From Puniceicoccales bacterium (lineage in GTDB: Bacteria; Verrucomicrobiota; Verrucomicrobiia; Opitutales; LL51), in contig JAITJQ010000072.1 of assembly GCA_031278845.1 (NCBI GenBank), forward strand, positions 1-15,218: a DNA stretch of 15,218 nt, given 5' to 3'. The position numbers and the translations under genes were made by a program. Below, piece after piece: positions 6,555-13,720 of this stretch. Positions within the stretch are counted from its first letter, which is position 1, and each line of letters starts with the position of its first letter. Under the pieces are notes generated by a model. The model did not search any database and was not told the origin of the DNA. It saw only the letters and a list, made by a program, of their open reading frames with translations.

Positions 6555-8177
6555 CTAAGCTACAAAGGGAAAATTTTTAAAGCGATTATTCTCCAAGAAT
6601 ATTCCGGTAGGTGGTACTTCGGCAAATTTCAAACCTTTGAATTCGGGCAATGATTTTTCCATAAAATTCCAAACTTTCTCGATGGATTGGAATTCGGCCT
6701 CGTCTCGATTTTTTCCCGTATAAATGTTTTTAATCATAGCCAGCCATTGCCAAAGCGGTTTAGCCTCTGTTTTACGGACGATTGCCCGGTGTGAGCGTTG
6801 TAGTAAAAAATCTTTATTGATGAAATGGCCGTCTTCTTCGAAAACGGTACAGATCGGAAAAACGACATGGCTATTTTGAGCGGTTTCGTTTTTATGGCAC
6901 GAAAATGTAATTGAATCGATAGTTGCAAAACTTTCTTTAGAAAGTCCCATCGATAAAACATCTTCGTTGAGGACGATGAGCGTTTGGATTTGGCGTCGAG
7001 TGATTAGTTCTTCAACTTCGGAAAAATCTTCAACCGCGTTTTTCTTAATCACCTGAGTTAGCAATGCGCTTCGGATATTTGTATTTTTATCTTCCGATAG
7101 CAACCAATCGTCACCTTCCTGCCGATGATTTTTCACAAAAGTTTGTGCTCCCAAAACATCTGCCAGTTGCCGTGCCAGTAACATATTTTCTAAGGAAAGG
7201 CTGCCATTGCAGATCATGGCACAGCGATGCCCAAACCCAATTTTACTCAGAAAAAAAAGTATTGTTTCCCACTCTCCCCCCCTTTGGCCATGCAACATTA
7301 ACGTATCGATTCGATCAGAATCGTTATTCCGATGCAAATCACGGGCAATATCTGGGATGATATCACCGATATGTGGATTTTTTCGTGGTTTGGTGTACAT
7401 GATTTCATTGTCTTGAACAAAAATTTTCGTGTTATTGCCCACGCTACTTTCCATCGAAATGCCGTCGAATGCCCGTAATTTCCAAGGCGGTGGTAAACCT
7501 AAAGTTTTTCCGTCCATAATCGCATTGTAGGGGCAAATTTCAATCAAATTTAATAGATAGCTCTCTCCATAGGTTGTTCCCGGGTACAGCTCCAGGCGCG
7601 ATTGACCATTGATTTTCAGTACGATGTGTAAAAAATCCTCGTCCAATTTTTCCCGACAATAGGTGACACATGCTCCGCAGTTTGTACATTTTTCACGATC
7701 CAAACAGAACCGCTGTGATAGACGTGAAATGACCGGTTTTTTTCCCTTACCATCTTCAATTTCCCGTACAAAACCAAAGCCCGTTTTGCTGTAAATTTTT
7801 CGCAATTCACAATAGGGGAATTTTTCGCAAAAATCACAATCACAAGGATGGGAACGCAGTATCAATTTACCTGCCATTTCTCGGATCGCAGTGATGACCT
7901 CAGATTGCGTGCGAATTTTCATATCAGCTTTAGGTGCTAATATACAGGCTAAAACAGGTACCCATTGGCCGGGTACCGAATCGTCAAATAGCTCAACCGT
8001 ACATAACCCACAGTGTCCCAATGGCGTCAAATGTCCCATGGAACACATTTGTGGTACCCAAATATGATGTTTATCGAAAATTTCTAAAATGTTTGATTCT
8101 TCATCATAATTTATTGCAACTCCATCGATGATGATCGATTGTTCCCCATCCATAGGCCCATCACTAACGAATTTCAT
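6555..8177 (-). CDS. nuoG: NADH-quinone oxidoreductase subunit G-like iron-sulfur protein
   Basis: Electron-carrying subunit of respiratory complex I (or a related NAD-linked enzyme). An N-terminal ferredoxin-like [2Fe-2S] domain has Cys45, Cys56, Cys59 and Cys78. The His-Cys [4Fe-4S] motif H110-x3-C114-x2-C117-x5-C123 follows, then C164-x2-C167-x2-C170 with the distant partner C215 in EICPYNAI, as in NuoG; C174 is extra. The remaining roughly 320 residues match a degenerate molybdopterin-oxidoreductase-like domain with no cofactor motif that I recognise. 540 residues, much shorter than the about 900 of E. coli NuoG. No other nuo gene is beside it. Start uncertain: Met1 (8177) and Met9 (8153) both lack a good ribosome site. 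HoxU/HndD-type hydrogenase subunits share the front domains but not this tail. Confidence 0.78.
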   Translation of the reverse strand: MKFVSDGPMDGEQSIIIDGVAINYDEESNILEIFDKHHIWVPQMCSMGHLTPLGHCGLCTVELFDDSVPGQWVPVLACILAPKADMKIRTQSEVITAIREMAGKLILRSHPCDCDFCEKFPYCELRKIYSKTGFGFVREIEDGKGKKPVISRLSQRFCLDREKCTNCGACVTYCREKLDEDFLHIVLKINGQSRLELYPGTTYGESYLLNLIEICPYNAIMDGKTLGLPPPWKLRAFDGISMESSVGNNTKIFVQDNEIMYTKPRKNPHIGDIIPDIARDLHRNNDSDRIDTLMLHGQRGGEWETILFFLSKIGFGHRCAMICNGSLSLENMLLARQLADVLGAQTFVKNHRQEGDDWLLSEDKNTNIRSALLTQVIKKNAVEDFSEVEELITRRQIQTLIVLNEDVLSMGLSKESFATIDSITFSCHKNETAQNSHVVFPICTVFEEDGHFINKDFLLQRSHRAIVRKTEAKPLWQWLAMIKNIYTGKNRDEAEFQSIEKVWNFMEKSLPEFKGLKFAEVPPTGIFLENNRFKNFPFVA

Positions 8178-8204
8178 CGAAGCGTCAAGCCAGGGGATCG
8201 CTGC

Positions 8205-8265
8205 CTAAGGGCTGCGCGCCATTAGAATCCCTGCCAGGAGGCACCGCCTCCTGGACCTGGTTTTG
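8205..8265 (+). repeat. Truncated type I palindromic repeat (modules D and C)
   Basis: Module D has arms 8205-8212 and 8218-8225 with one mismatch. Module C has perfect arms 8234-8242 and 8246-8254 with loop acc. The linker and the word ttttgcg that starts module B at 6251 are present at 8261, but after that only a decayed trace of B can be followed (to about 8290). It lies between two minus-strand genes, just upstream of the nuoG-like start. Confidence 0.82.
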
Positions 8266-8324
8266 CGAGTTTGATCTACCACTGTAGCATGAGAGCCATT
8301 TATAAGTTTGTCAAGTAATTTAAA

Positions 8325-9512
8325 TTATATGGCATGTGATTGCAATATATTGATAATTGCGTCCCATTTCTTTTTCGCTTCTTCATCGGATGTTTCTTCT
8401 TTCTTTTCGATAGCCAGGTCCAATGGTGTTTTGCCATTGTTATTTCTTACATTGCAATCGACTCCTACGGCAATCAATAACTGCACTATTTCAGGGGATG
8501 GATCAAGAAGAGTAGTCATCGCTAAATGCAACATAGTCTGACCATCGACTATTATACGTGTATCAATTCCACGCTTGATCAAGAGTTGTACCGTTGCGAT
8601 ATTCCCGCGATGTATGGCATAGCGTAATGCATTATACCCATCGGCATCCAGAGCATTTATATCTGCTCCATGATCCAATAAAAATCGTACGATTTCAAGT
8701 CCACAACGTACCTCAGCGGCAAAGTGTAACAGCGGCGAACCTTCATCGTATCTAAAATTCACACCTAAGCCTTCTACATTTATTAACCTTTTTATAGCTT
8801 GAAATGCTTCATCTATCTCATTAAGGGCATCAAATGCCTGTATGTCAAGAGAATGATCCCCATACCCATACACTATGATCTCTCTCCTTGCATGTCTTGG
8901 GGAGCGTTTGTCATGTCCGGCCTCTGCGTCTAAAATTGTTAACCTATCATCGATGCTTAGAGCTGCTCTTTCCTCAAGACTTAGGGGGCGCTGGGAGTTT
9001 TCCCGCAGAAACCCCATTTCCTCAAGTGTTAACCTTACATTGAGTTTTAGGTTCCAGTATGAAGAAAGCCAGTGCACGACCGCATTTTCTAAAAATGTTA
9101 ATTTTTCTTCGAAACTTCGAGACCCCGCAGGAAGTGATCCAGCGGAAATCGCTTTATTTTTAAAGTCTTTCTTTAAAAGCACTAATCTTGCTTCGTGGTT
9201 TAGGATTGATCGTGTATCGATACTTAGGTTTCTCAGGGAGCACCTCTCTCTCCGGAACTCTATTTCGAAAAGTAATACCTTTTCTTTGGTACTTAGGGGA
9301 TCATCGGAATAATCGTCACCGGCGTAATCGCCAACGATTTCAGGTGGTATCAATGGCCCACTTTCAGGAATTATTAGTTCAGGAGAAGCATCATTCGCAT
9401 CGTCACTATCATTAGGTATTTTCGGTAATTCAGGTGCTGTTTTTGCAAGAGAAAAACTGATCAAACATACCCCACCTAAAATGATATTCATTAGTAATTT
9501 TTTATATCCCAT
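8325..9512 (-). CDS. Secreted ankyrin-repeat protein
   Basis: 395 residues. An N-terminal signal peptide is clear: KK, then a hydrophobic stretch (about 9-23), ending near SLA. Residues 25-70 are acidic and proline-rich. Residues 73-195 contain a short repeated motif, L-[ST]-x-[ED]-x-[RKM]-x-x-x-[LF] or close, at about 73, 96, 132, 161, 177 and 185. Residues about 258-372 form some four ankyrin repeats (SPLLHFAAE, NALRYAIHRGN, TMLHLAM, KTPLDLAIEKK), a protein-binding fold. Export signal plus ankyrin repeats suggest a periplasmic or secreted protein, perhaps acting on a host, but no target can be named. It has its own likely promoter and is not obviously in an operon with nuoG. Confidence 0.82.
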   Translation of the reverse strand: MGYKKLLMNIILGGVCLISFSLAKTAPELPKIPNDSDDANDASPELIIPESGPLIPPEIVGDYAGDDYSDDPLSTKEKVLLFEIEFRRERCSLRNLSIDTRSILNHEARLVLLKKDFKNKAISAGSLPAGSRSFEEKLTFLENAVVHWLSSYWNLKLNVRLTLEEMGFLRENSQRPLSLEERAALSIDDRLTILDAEAGHDKRSPRHARREIIVYGYGDHSLDIQAFDALNEIDEAFQAIKRLINVEGLGVNFRYDEGSPLLHFAAEVRCGLEIVRFLLDHGADINALDADGYNALRYAIHRGNIATVQLLIKRGIDTRIIVDGQTMLHLAMTTLLDPSPEIVQLLIAVGVDCNVRNNNGKTPLDLAIEKKEETSDEEAKKKWDAIINILQSHAI

Positions 9513-9522
9513 CCTGCTTGAA

Positions 9523-9549
9523 ATATTATTATTATTAAAACGATGTCAA
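9523..9549 (-). promoter_or_regulatory. Likely promoter of the secreted ankyrin gene
   Basis: On the minus strand a perfect TTGACA (9544-9549) is followed after 15 bases by TAATAT (9523-9528), in an AT-rich tract 11 bases before the ATG at 9512. The spacing is shorter than the ideal 17. Confidence 0.5.
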
Positions 9550-9561
9550 ATATTTTTTCCC

Positions 9562-9597
9562 GGAAGGAATATTTTCTATTCCTTCCTTTTTTTCTTT
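9562..9597 (+). terminator. Rho-independent-type terminator reading on the plus strand
   Basis: Perfect 10-base arms 9562-9571 and 9577-9586 around loop ttttc are followed by a T-rich run (ttttttt at 9587-9593, then cttt). The T-tract is on the plus strand. On the minus strand, where both flanking genes lie, the hairpin is followed by A-rich sequence instead, so it fits termination of a plus-strand, antisense transcript better. Confidence 0.6.
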
Positions 9598-9613
9598 GGT
9601 TAAATTGTAATTT

Positions 9614-10105
9614 TCATTGAGCGTTTCGTACTCGTCTCATTTTTTTCTCGCGCTCATCATAAACGTCATGATACCTTGCTCCTTGGTATCGATACTTTTT
9701 TATTGCATTTATTACTTTTTCGTATTCATTTTTAATGTCATTGCGCCCCTTGATCTTGTCCATATTTTCTTCTGCGAGATATGACGCTCGTTTCTCTTTA
9801 TTTGTTGCGTTAGCATTTATTCTGCCGTTTTCTTCCGGCTTTGATGTAAGCAATTCAGCTACTACATCTGAAGATACATGCGGATCCTCTAAAGATTCTT
9901 CTTTACCAATTCTTTTCAATTGGCAAAGCTCTCTCATTTCTTCCGGTGAAAGCACAGCCAAATGTAACAGGGTAGAACCATAGCCATAGCGTTTTTTTAG
10001 ATATTTGCCGATGTCATTTACTTGTGCTTTATTTTCGATAGCGGCTCTTACACCTTTCCAGGATTGGGACAGAATAGCTTCCTCCAGGAATGTAACAATG
10101 GCCAC
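9614..10105 (-). CDS. Degenerate ankyrin-repeat protein, probably the rear part of a frameshifted gene
   Basis: 163 residues with a GTG first codon. Residues 6-34 and 44-54 resemble ankyrin repeats (LEEAILSQSWKGVRAAIENKAQVN and GSTLLHLAVLSPEE), and a further piece lies at VSSDVVAELL. The rest is lysine/glutamate-rich (about 100-163) with no recognisable domain. No signal peptide. The GTG has gagga right against it with no spacer, a poor start, and the frame upstream is closed by a TGA with no usable start between. A different frame beginning at 10248 has an excellent ribosome site and overlaps this start, so the original gene probably began there. It may be expressed by coupling, be frameshifted, or be dead. 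Confidence 0.55.
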   Translation of the reverse strand: MAIVTFLEEAILSQSWKGVRAAIENKAQVNDIGKYLKKRYGYGSTLLHLAVLSPEEMRELCQLKRIGKEESLEDPHVSSDVVAELLTSKPEENGRINANATNKEKRASYLAEENMDKIKGRNDIKNEYEKVINAIKKYRYQGARYHDVYDEREKKMRRVRNAQ

Positions 10106-10248
10106 TCCTCGAAAAGTTCGATGCCGGTTCGCACGTACATTTTTGCAAACCGGGAAGGGGAGGGAGATCGATCAACAGGAACCCCGATTTTTCCTCCCGT
10201 TGCGCCAATTGGAAATAATCTAATCAAGCTTGGGGTGATGATTTTCAT
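10048..10248 (-). CDS. Short reading frame with perfect ribosome site, likely the 5' end of the ankyrin gene
   Basis: 66 residues beginning MKIITPSLIRLFPIGATGG, then a proline/serine-rich part (VPVDRSPSPSRFAK). I do not recognise it. The start has a perfect Shine-Dalgarno sequence, so translation from here is likely. It overlaps the first 58 bases of the ankyrin frame (start 10105) in another register. Either it is the true N-terminus of that gene, separated by an indel near 10105-10190, or it is a leader peptide coupled to it. Confidence 0.4.
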   Translation of the reverse strand: MKIITPSLIRLFPIGATGGKIGVPVDRSPSPSRFAKMYVRTGIELFEEWPLLHSWRKLFCPNPGKV

Positions 10249-10253
10249 TTAAT

Positions 10254-10260
10254 CCTCCTA
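10254..10260 (-). promoter_or_regulatory. Strong Shine-Dalgarno sequence for the 10248 start
   Basis: TAGGAGG on the minus strand, five bases before the ATG at 10248. It is the strongest ribosome site I see in the window, which argues that 10248 rather than 10105 is the real start of the ankyrin locus. Confidence 0.75.
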
Positions 10261-10317
10261 AGCCCTTTTGCTTTTTATTCAGGCCATTTCATTTCGCCAT
10301 CCGCGTAAGGGTCTATT

Positions 10318-10420
10318 CTTGACCTTGCGGCCGAGTCCTGCGCATTCTGCGCAGGACTCGGCCGTAAAGACGAGGTCAAGGAGTCCATGACTCCTTGCGG
10401 GGTGCGGGGCAGAGCCCCAC
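10318..10420 (+). repeat. Composite palindromic repeat, type II, solitary copy
   Basis: Hairpin E has arms 10327-10344 and 10348-10365 (17 of 18 pairs, the last a G-T) with loop ttc. Hairpin F has perfect arms 10377-10385 and 10389-10397 with loop cat. Hairpin G core has arms 10406-10410 and 10414-10418 with loop aga. The flanks match the copy at 6438-6545. Compared with that copy, three stem-E pairs and one stem-F pair are changed on both arms. It sits between divergent genes, not after a gene end, and is not attached to a type I element. Confidence 0.9.
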
Positions 10421-10484
10421 AAAAAATTAGATCTTGAAATTTCTTTTGTTTACGATTTAGGTAAAGGCATTAATATATGTATCT

Positions 10485-12797
10485 ATGGAAGGTGGACTCA
10501 TTCGCGATTTTGCAATTTTGATTGGTACAGCTGGGATAGCGGGTTTTATTTTTTATTTCCTACGATTGCCGTTGCTATTGGGGTATATTTTGAGTGGCTT
10601 GATTATCGGCCCCCATTTATTTTTCTCGCAGTACATACAGAACTACGAGATTTTGCAGAAATTTGGTGATTTGGGGGTAATTTTTTTGATGTTTTATATC
10701 GGCCTCGAATTTGATCTCGACAAGTTACGGCGGACCCTATGGCCATCGTTATTGGTGGTTATTTTTCAGACGGTGGTCATGATGTTTGTGGGGATTTTAT
10801 CGGCGAAATTTCTAGGATGGTCGGGGCTGAACGGTTTATTTCTTGGAGCGTTGATGGCAATTAGTTCGACAATGATGACGATTCCCGTGCTAAAGGAGCA
10901 AAATGCCCTCAATACGCACTTTGCCCAATTGACGATTGGGGTTTTGGTGATGGAGGATTTCGTAGCGATACTGCTACTCATTGTTCTTTCTGGTATTTCG
11001 GCGAGTGGATTTTTCGAATGGAAGGAGGTTTGGCAGGTTACCTTTTTGGTGGGGGTTTTTGTGGTGATGGTTTTCGTATTGGGGCGACTTTCTGGGACGA
11101 AGATTGCTTTCTGGTTACAAAAAATGGGGTCCACGGAACTGTTGGTTTTAGTTGCCGTTGGATTTGCATTATTTTTGGGGGAAATTGCGGATAAGATGCA
11201 TTTTTCAGCGGAGTTGGGTGCGTTTCTAGCGGGATCGGTTCTATCCCAGTCGATTATTGCCCATAAAATTAACGAGGTAACGGAGCCATTGCGGAATGTT
11301 TTTTGTGCGGTATTTTTTGTTACAATTGGGATGTTGATCGATCCCGTAAAAATTTCGGAACACTGGTTGGCGATTGTAATCATTAGTTTAGTGGTGACGG
11401 TGGCGCAGATTTTCGTTTGTTGGTTTGGGTTGTTTCTTTCGGGGGAGGAGTCGAAAACCTCCTTTTACACTGCGATTTACAAGGCGCAGATTGGTGAATT
11501 TAGTTTCGTCATTGCCGCACTAGGCAATTCGTTGGGTGTGACGGATCCTTCGCTGATGACGTTAGCGGTTGGGGTTTCGGTTTTCAAGATTGTTTTAGGT
11601 TCGTTGCTCCGGAAATACATTGAGCCGTTTTATGGGGGACTGACGAAGATTGCGCCCAAAGCGATTTTCAACATGGGAAAATTTTATTTGAATTTTCTGC
11701 AGGTTACTAGAATGGAGGTGGAAAAAATGACGCTGCTACGGGAGGCAAAGGGATTTCTGCTGCGCCTCATTTGGTATTTTCTGCTTGTTGTAGGTCTAAT
11801 GGGTCTATCGTCCTATCTGTCGAGTTTAGTTGGCGGCGATACACTTTCGTTTACGACAGGTCGTGAAATGTTGTCGCTCATCGTCGTATGGGGTGTCGCT
11901 GCTTTTATTATTATGCCTATTTTTGCGGGAGTGGTACGGAATATCGATGCCATTATCAGTCTTATTTGGGACAAAATTTTTGCTTCCATTGACTATGTCG
12001 GTAAGCAGGACAATCGCAGCATTCAGGTCATGCGCCATACCGTTTTAGGAATTGTTCTATTATTTTTCGGGATTATTTTCGTATCCGTCTCTTCCAATTA
12101 CATTCCCACGGGTTATCCGTTGACGGTTTTCGTTTTGCTATCGGGGTTACAGGGGATATTTTTCTGGCGTGATTTACTGAAATCGAACAATCGTTTTGAA
12201 CGGATGTTCCGGGAGACGTTTATTGCCGAGGTTCATGAAAAGGAGGACGAATATCGCAGTACGGTTTTACAAAAAATGAAGGAGAAGTATCCCTGGTCCG
12301 TGCAGATTAAAAATTACCGTTTGCCGAAGAATAGCGCCTACGTAGGCAAAAAGATTTCGGGACTAAAAATTCGGGAAAATACGGGGACAACGATTGCAGC
12401 CGTTTCACGGAGCGGCTACACCTGCTACTCGCCTTCGCCGGACGCCATTCTATTCCCCGATGATCATCTATTGTTGATGGGGGAAGCGGAACAAATTGAA
12501 GCGGCGATAAAACTTTTGAGTGAAGAGGTCAACGAGGCCGTTCGGGCGAGCCGTATGGAATTTGTCATCGATAATTACTGCATCACACCGACGAGTACAT
12601 TTTTAGGGAAAACGATTGCGGAAACGGAAATTCGCAGTCGTTTCGGGGTTAACATAGCAGGTATTCAGCGATGTGGTGAAAAAATTACCGTACCGAATCC
12701 ACTCATGCTGTTGGAGAAGGATGATATCCTAATTTTGACGGGGCTTAAACAGGCCATCGAAAAATTAAAAGAATCAGAGTTGACTCTTACACCATAA
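10485..12797 (+). CDS. CPA2-family monovalent cation/proton antiporter with two TrkA-C domains
   Basis: 770 residues. Residues 1-380 are a Na+/H+ exchanger (CPA2, KefB-like) domain with about twelve hydrophobic helices, including LLLGYILSGLIIGPH, DLGVIFLMFYIGLEFD, the acidic transport motif MEDFVA (Asp158), and QIGEFSFVIAALG (335-347). A second membrane block follows at about 424-562 (four or so helices). Two RCK-C/TrkA-C ligand-binding domains end the protein, about 606-680 and 693-765. The NAD-binding TrkA-N (KTN) domain of true KefB/KefC is absent, so nucleotide or glutathione gating is not expected. It probably exchanges K+ or Na+ for H+ across the inner membrane. No clear ribosome site precedes the ATG. 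It is followed 38 bases later by atpG on the same strand, perhaps co-transcribed. Confidence 0.85.
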   Translation: MEGGLIRDFAILIGTAGIAGFIFYFLRLPLLLGYILSGLIIGPHLFFSQYIQNYEILQKFGDLGVIFLMFYIGLEFDLDKLRRTLWPSLLVVIFQTVVMMFVGILSAKFLGWSGLNGLFLGALMAISSTMMTIPVLKEQNALNTHFAQLTIGVLVMEDFVAILLLIVLSGISASGFFEWKEVWQVTFLVGVFVVMVFVLGRLSGTKIAFWLQKMGSTELLVLVAVGFALFLGEIADKMHFSAELGAFLAGSVLSQSIIAHKINEVTEPLRNVFCAVFFVTIGMLIDPVKISEHWLAIVIISLVVTVAQIFVCWFGLFLSGEESKTSFYTAIYKAQIGEFSFVIAALGNSLGVTDPSLMTLAVGVSVFKIVLGSLLRKYIEPFYGGLTKIAPKAIFNMGKFYLNFLQVTRMEVEKMTLLREAKGFLLRLIWYFLLVVGLMGLSSYLSSLVGGDTLSFTTGREMLSLIVVWGVAAFIIMPIFAGVVRNIDAIISLIWDKIFASIDYVGKQDNRSIQVMRHTVLGIVLLFFGIIFVSVSSNYIPTGYPLTVFVLLSGLQGIFFWRDLLKSNNRFERMFRETFIAEVHEKEDEYRSTVLQKMKEKYPWSVQIKNYRLPKNSAYVGKKISGLKIRENTGTTIAAVSRSGYTCYSPSPDAILFPDDHLLLMGEAEQIEAAIKLLSEEVNEAVRASRMEFVIDNYCITPTSTFLGKTIAETEIRSRFGVNIAGIQRCGEKITVPNPLMLLEKDDILILTGLKQAIEKLKESELTLTP

Positions 12798-12835
12798 GTT
12801 TTACATTACAGGACGATGGGAAGCGTATAAGGTGT

Positions 12836-13714
12836 ATGAAAGGGGTAAAGGAAGTCAAAAATCGGATACGGGCGGTCGACAGCGTATCGAAGATTACACA
12901 GGCGATGCAACTTGTTGCGGCTTCGAAGATGAGGCGAGCTCAAGATTTTGCGGTATGTAGTCGCCCTTATTTGCTACATTTATCGGAGATTATTTGTTGT
13001 CTTTCTGAGAAAAAGGTTCAGAAAAATGGGCATCCTTTCTTTATTCCCCGAGAAGTGAAAAAGCGTTGTGTTGTTGTCGTTGGGACCGATAAGGGATTAT
13101 GTGGCGTATTGAATAATGCGCTTTTCAAATCCATTCCAAAGGAGGAGGCATATTTTATATCGGTTGGGCGCAAAGCGATGCAGTTTTTAGGCCGTACGAA
13201 ACGTCCTTTATTGGCTAGTTTTTCAATCAACGACCGGGTGCAATACCACGAAATTCTAGGGATTTGCGACCTTATTTCCAAGTTATATTTGGAGGGAGAA
13301 ATCGATAGTGTGGAAATTTTATACCAGAAATTCATCAATACTTTAGCCTATGCGCCTTCCCTACAGCGGATGTTACCCATGGAAGGATTTCATGATGTTT
13401 TCAATCAGATGTTAAAATGGGCGAATCTCGAGCCGAAAGATTTTCAATGGGATACCCGGAGATTACTTTTTGAGCCGGATGTTCCACAAATTATCGATCA
13501 TATTGCGAAAATTTTTCTCAAGTATAATTTGCACCAAGTGCTCTTGGAGGCGAAGGCATCGGAACACAGTGCGCGGATGGTAGCGATGAAGAATGCGACG
13601 GATAATGCGGGATCGCTTTCCCAGGAATTGAAGTTGGAGTACAATAAGGCGCGGCAATACGCGATTACAAATGAGATTATAGAACTCGCCACATCGGTAA
13701 CGGAAAGTAGTTAG
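12836..13714 (+). CDS. atpG: F1 ATP synthase gamma subunit
   Basis: Central rotor shaft of F1, coupling proton flow to catalysis in the beta subunits. The N-terminal helix KEVKNRIRAVDSVSKITQAM and the LVAASKMRRAQ run that follows, and the C-terminal ARMVAMKNATDNAG followed by NKARQYAITNEIIELA, are diagnostic; these form the coiled coil. 292 residues, normal length. A TVVVGTDKGLCGVLN-type segment (VVVGTDKGLCGVLNNALF) is present near 80. It lies 6 bases before atpD, so the two are co-transcribed. Upstream is an antiporter gene rather than the usual atpA. Confidence 0.95.
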   Translation: MKGVKEVKNRIRAVDSVSKITQAMQLVAASKMRRAQDFAVCSRPYLLHLSEIICCLSEKKVQKNGHPFFIPREVKKRCVVVVGTDKGLCGVLNNALFKSIPKEEAYFISVGRKAMQFLGRTKRPLLASFSINDRVQYHEILGICDLISKLYLEGEIDSVEILYQKFINTLAYAPSLQRMLPMEGFHDVFNQMLKWANLEPKDFQWDTRRLLFEPDVPQIIDHIAKIFLKYNLHQVLLEAKASEHSARMVAMKNATDNAGSLSQELKLEYNKARQYAITNEIIELATSVTESS

Positions 13715-13720
13715 AGGCTT

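Noticed and set aside
8875..9312. A 145-residue plus-strand frame antisense to the ankyrin gene
   Set aside because: It is low-complexity Ser/Leu/Arg sequence, mirroring the ankyrin gene's repeats. The plus-strand terminator downstream made me look twice, but nothing in the protein itself supports a gene.
1..10420. Insertion sequence or transposon ends
   Set aside because: No transposase or remnant is found between any pair of repeats, and I see no target-site duplications that I could support.
10766..11383. A 205-residue minus-strand frame inside the antiporter gene
   Set aside because: It is the reverse shadow of a G/T-rich membrane-protein gene; Thr/Ile/Asn-rich and unlike any family.
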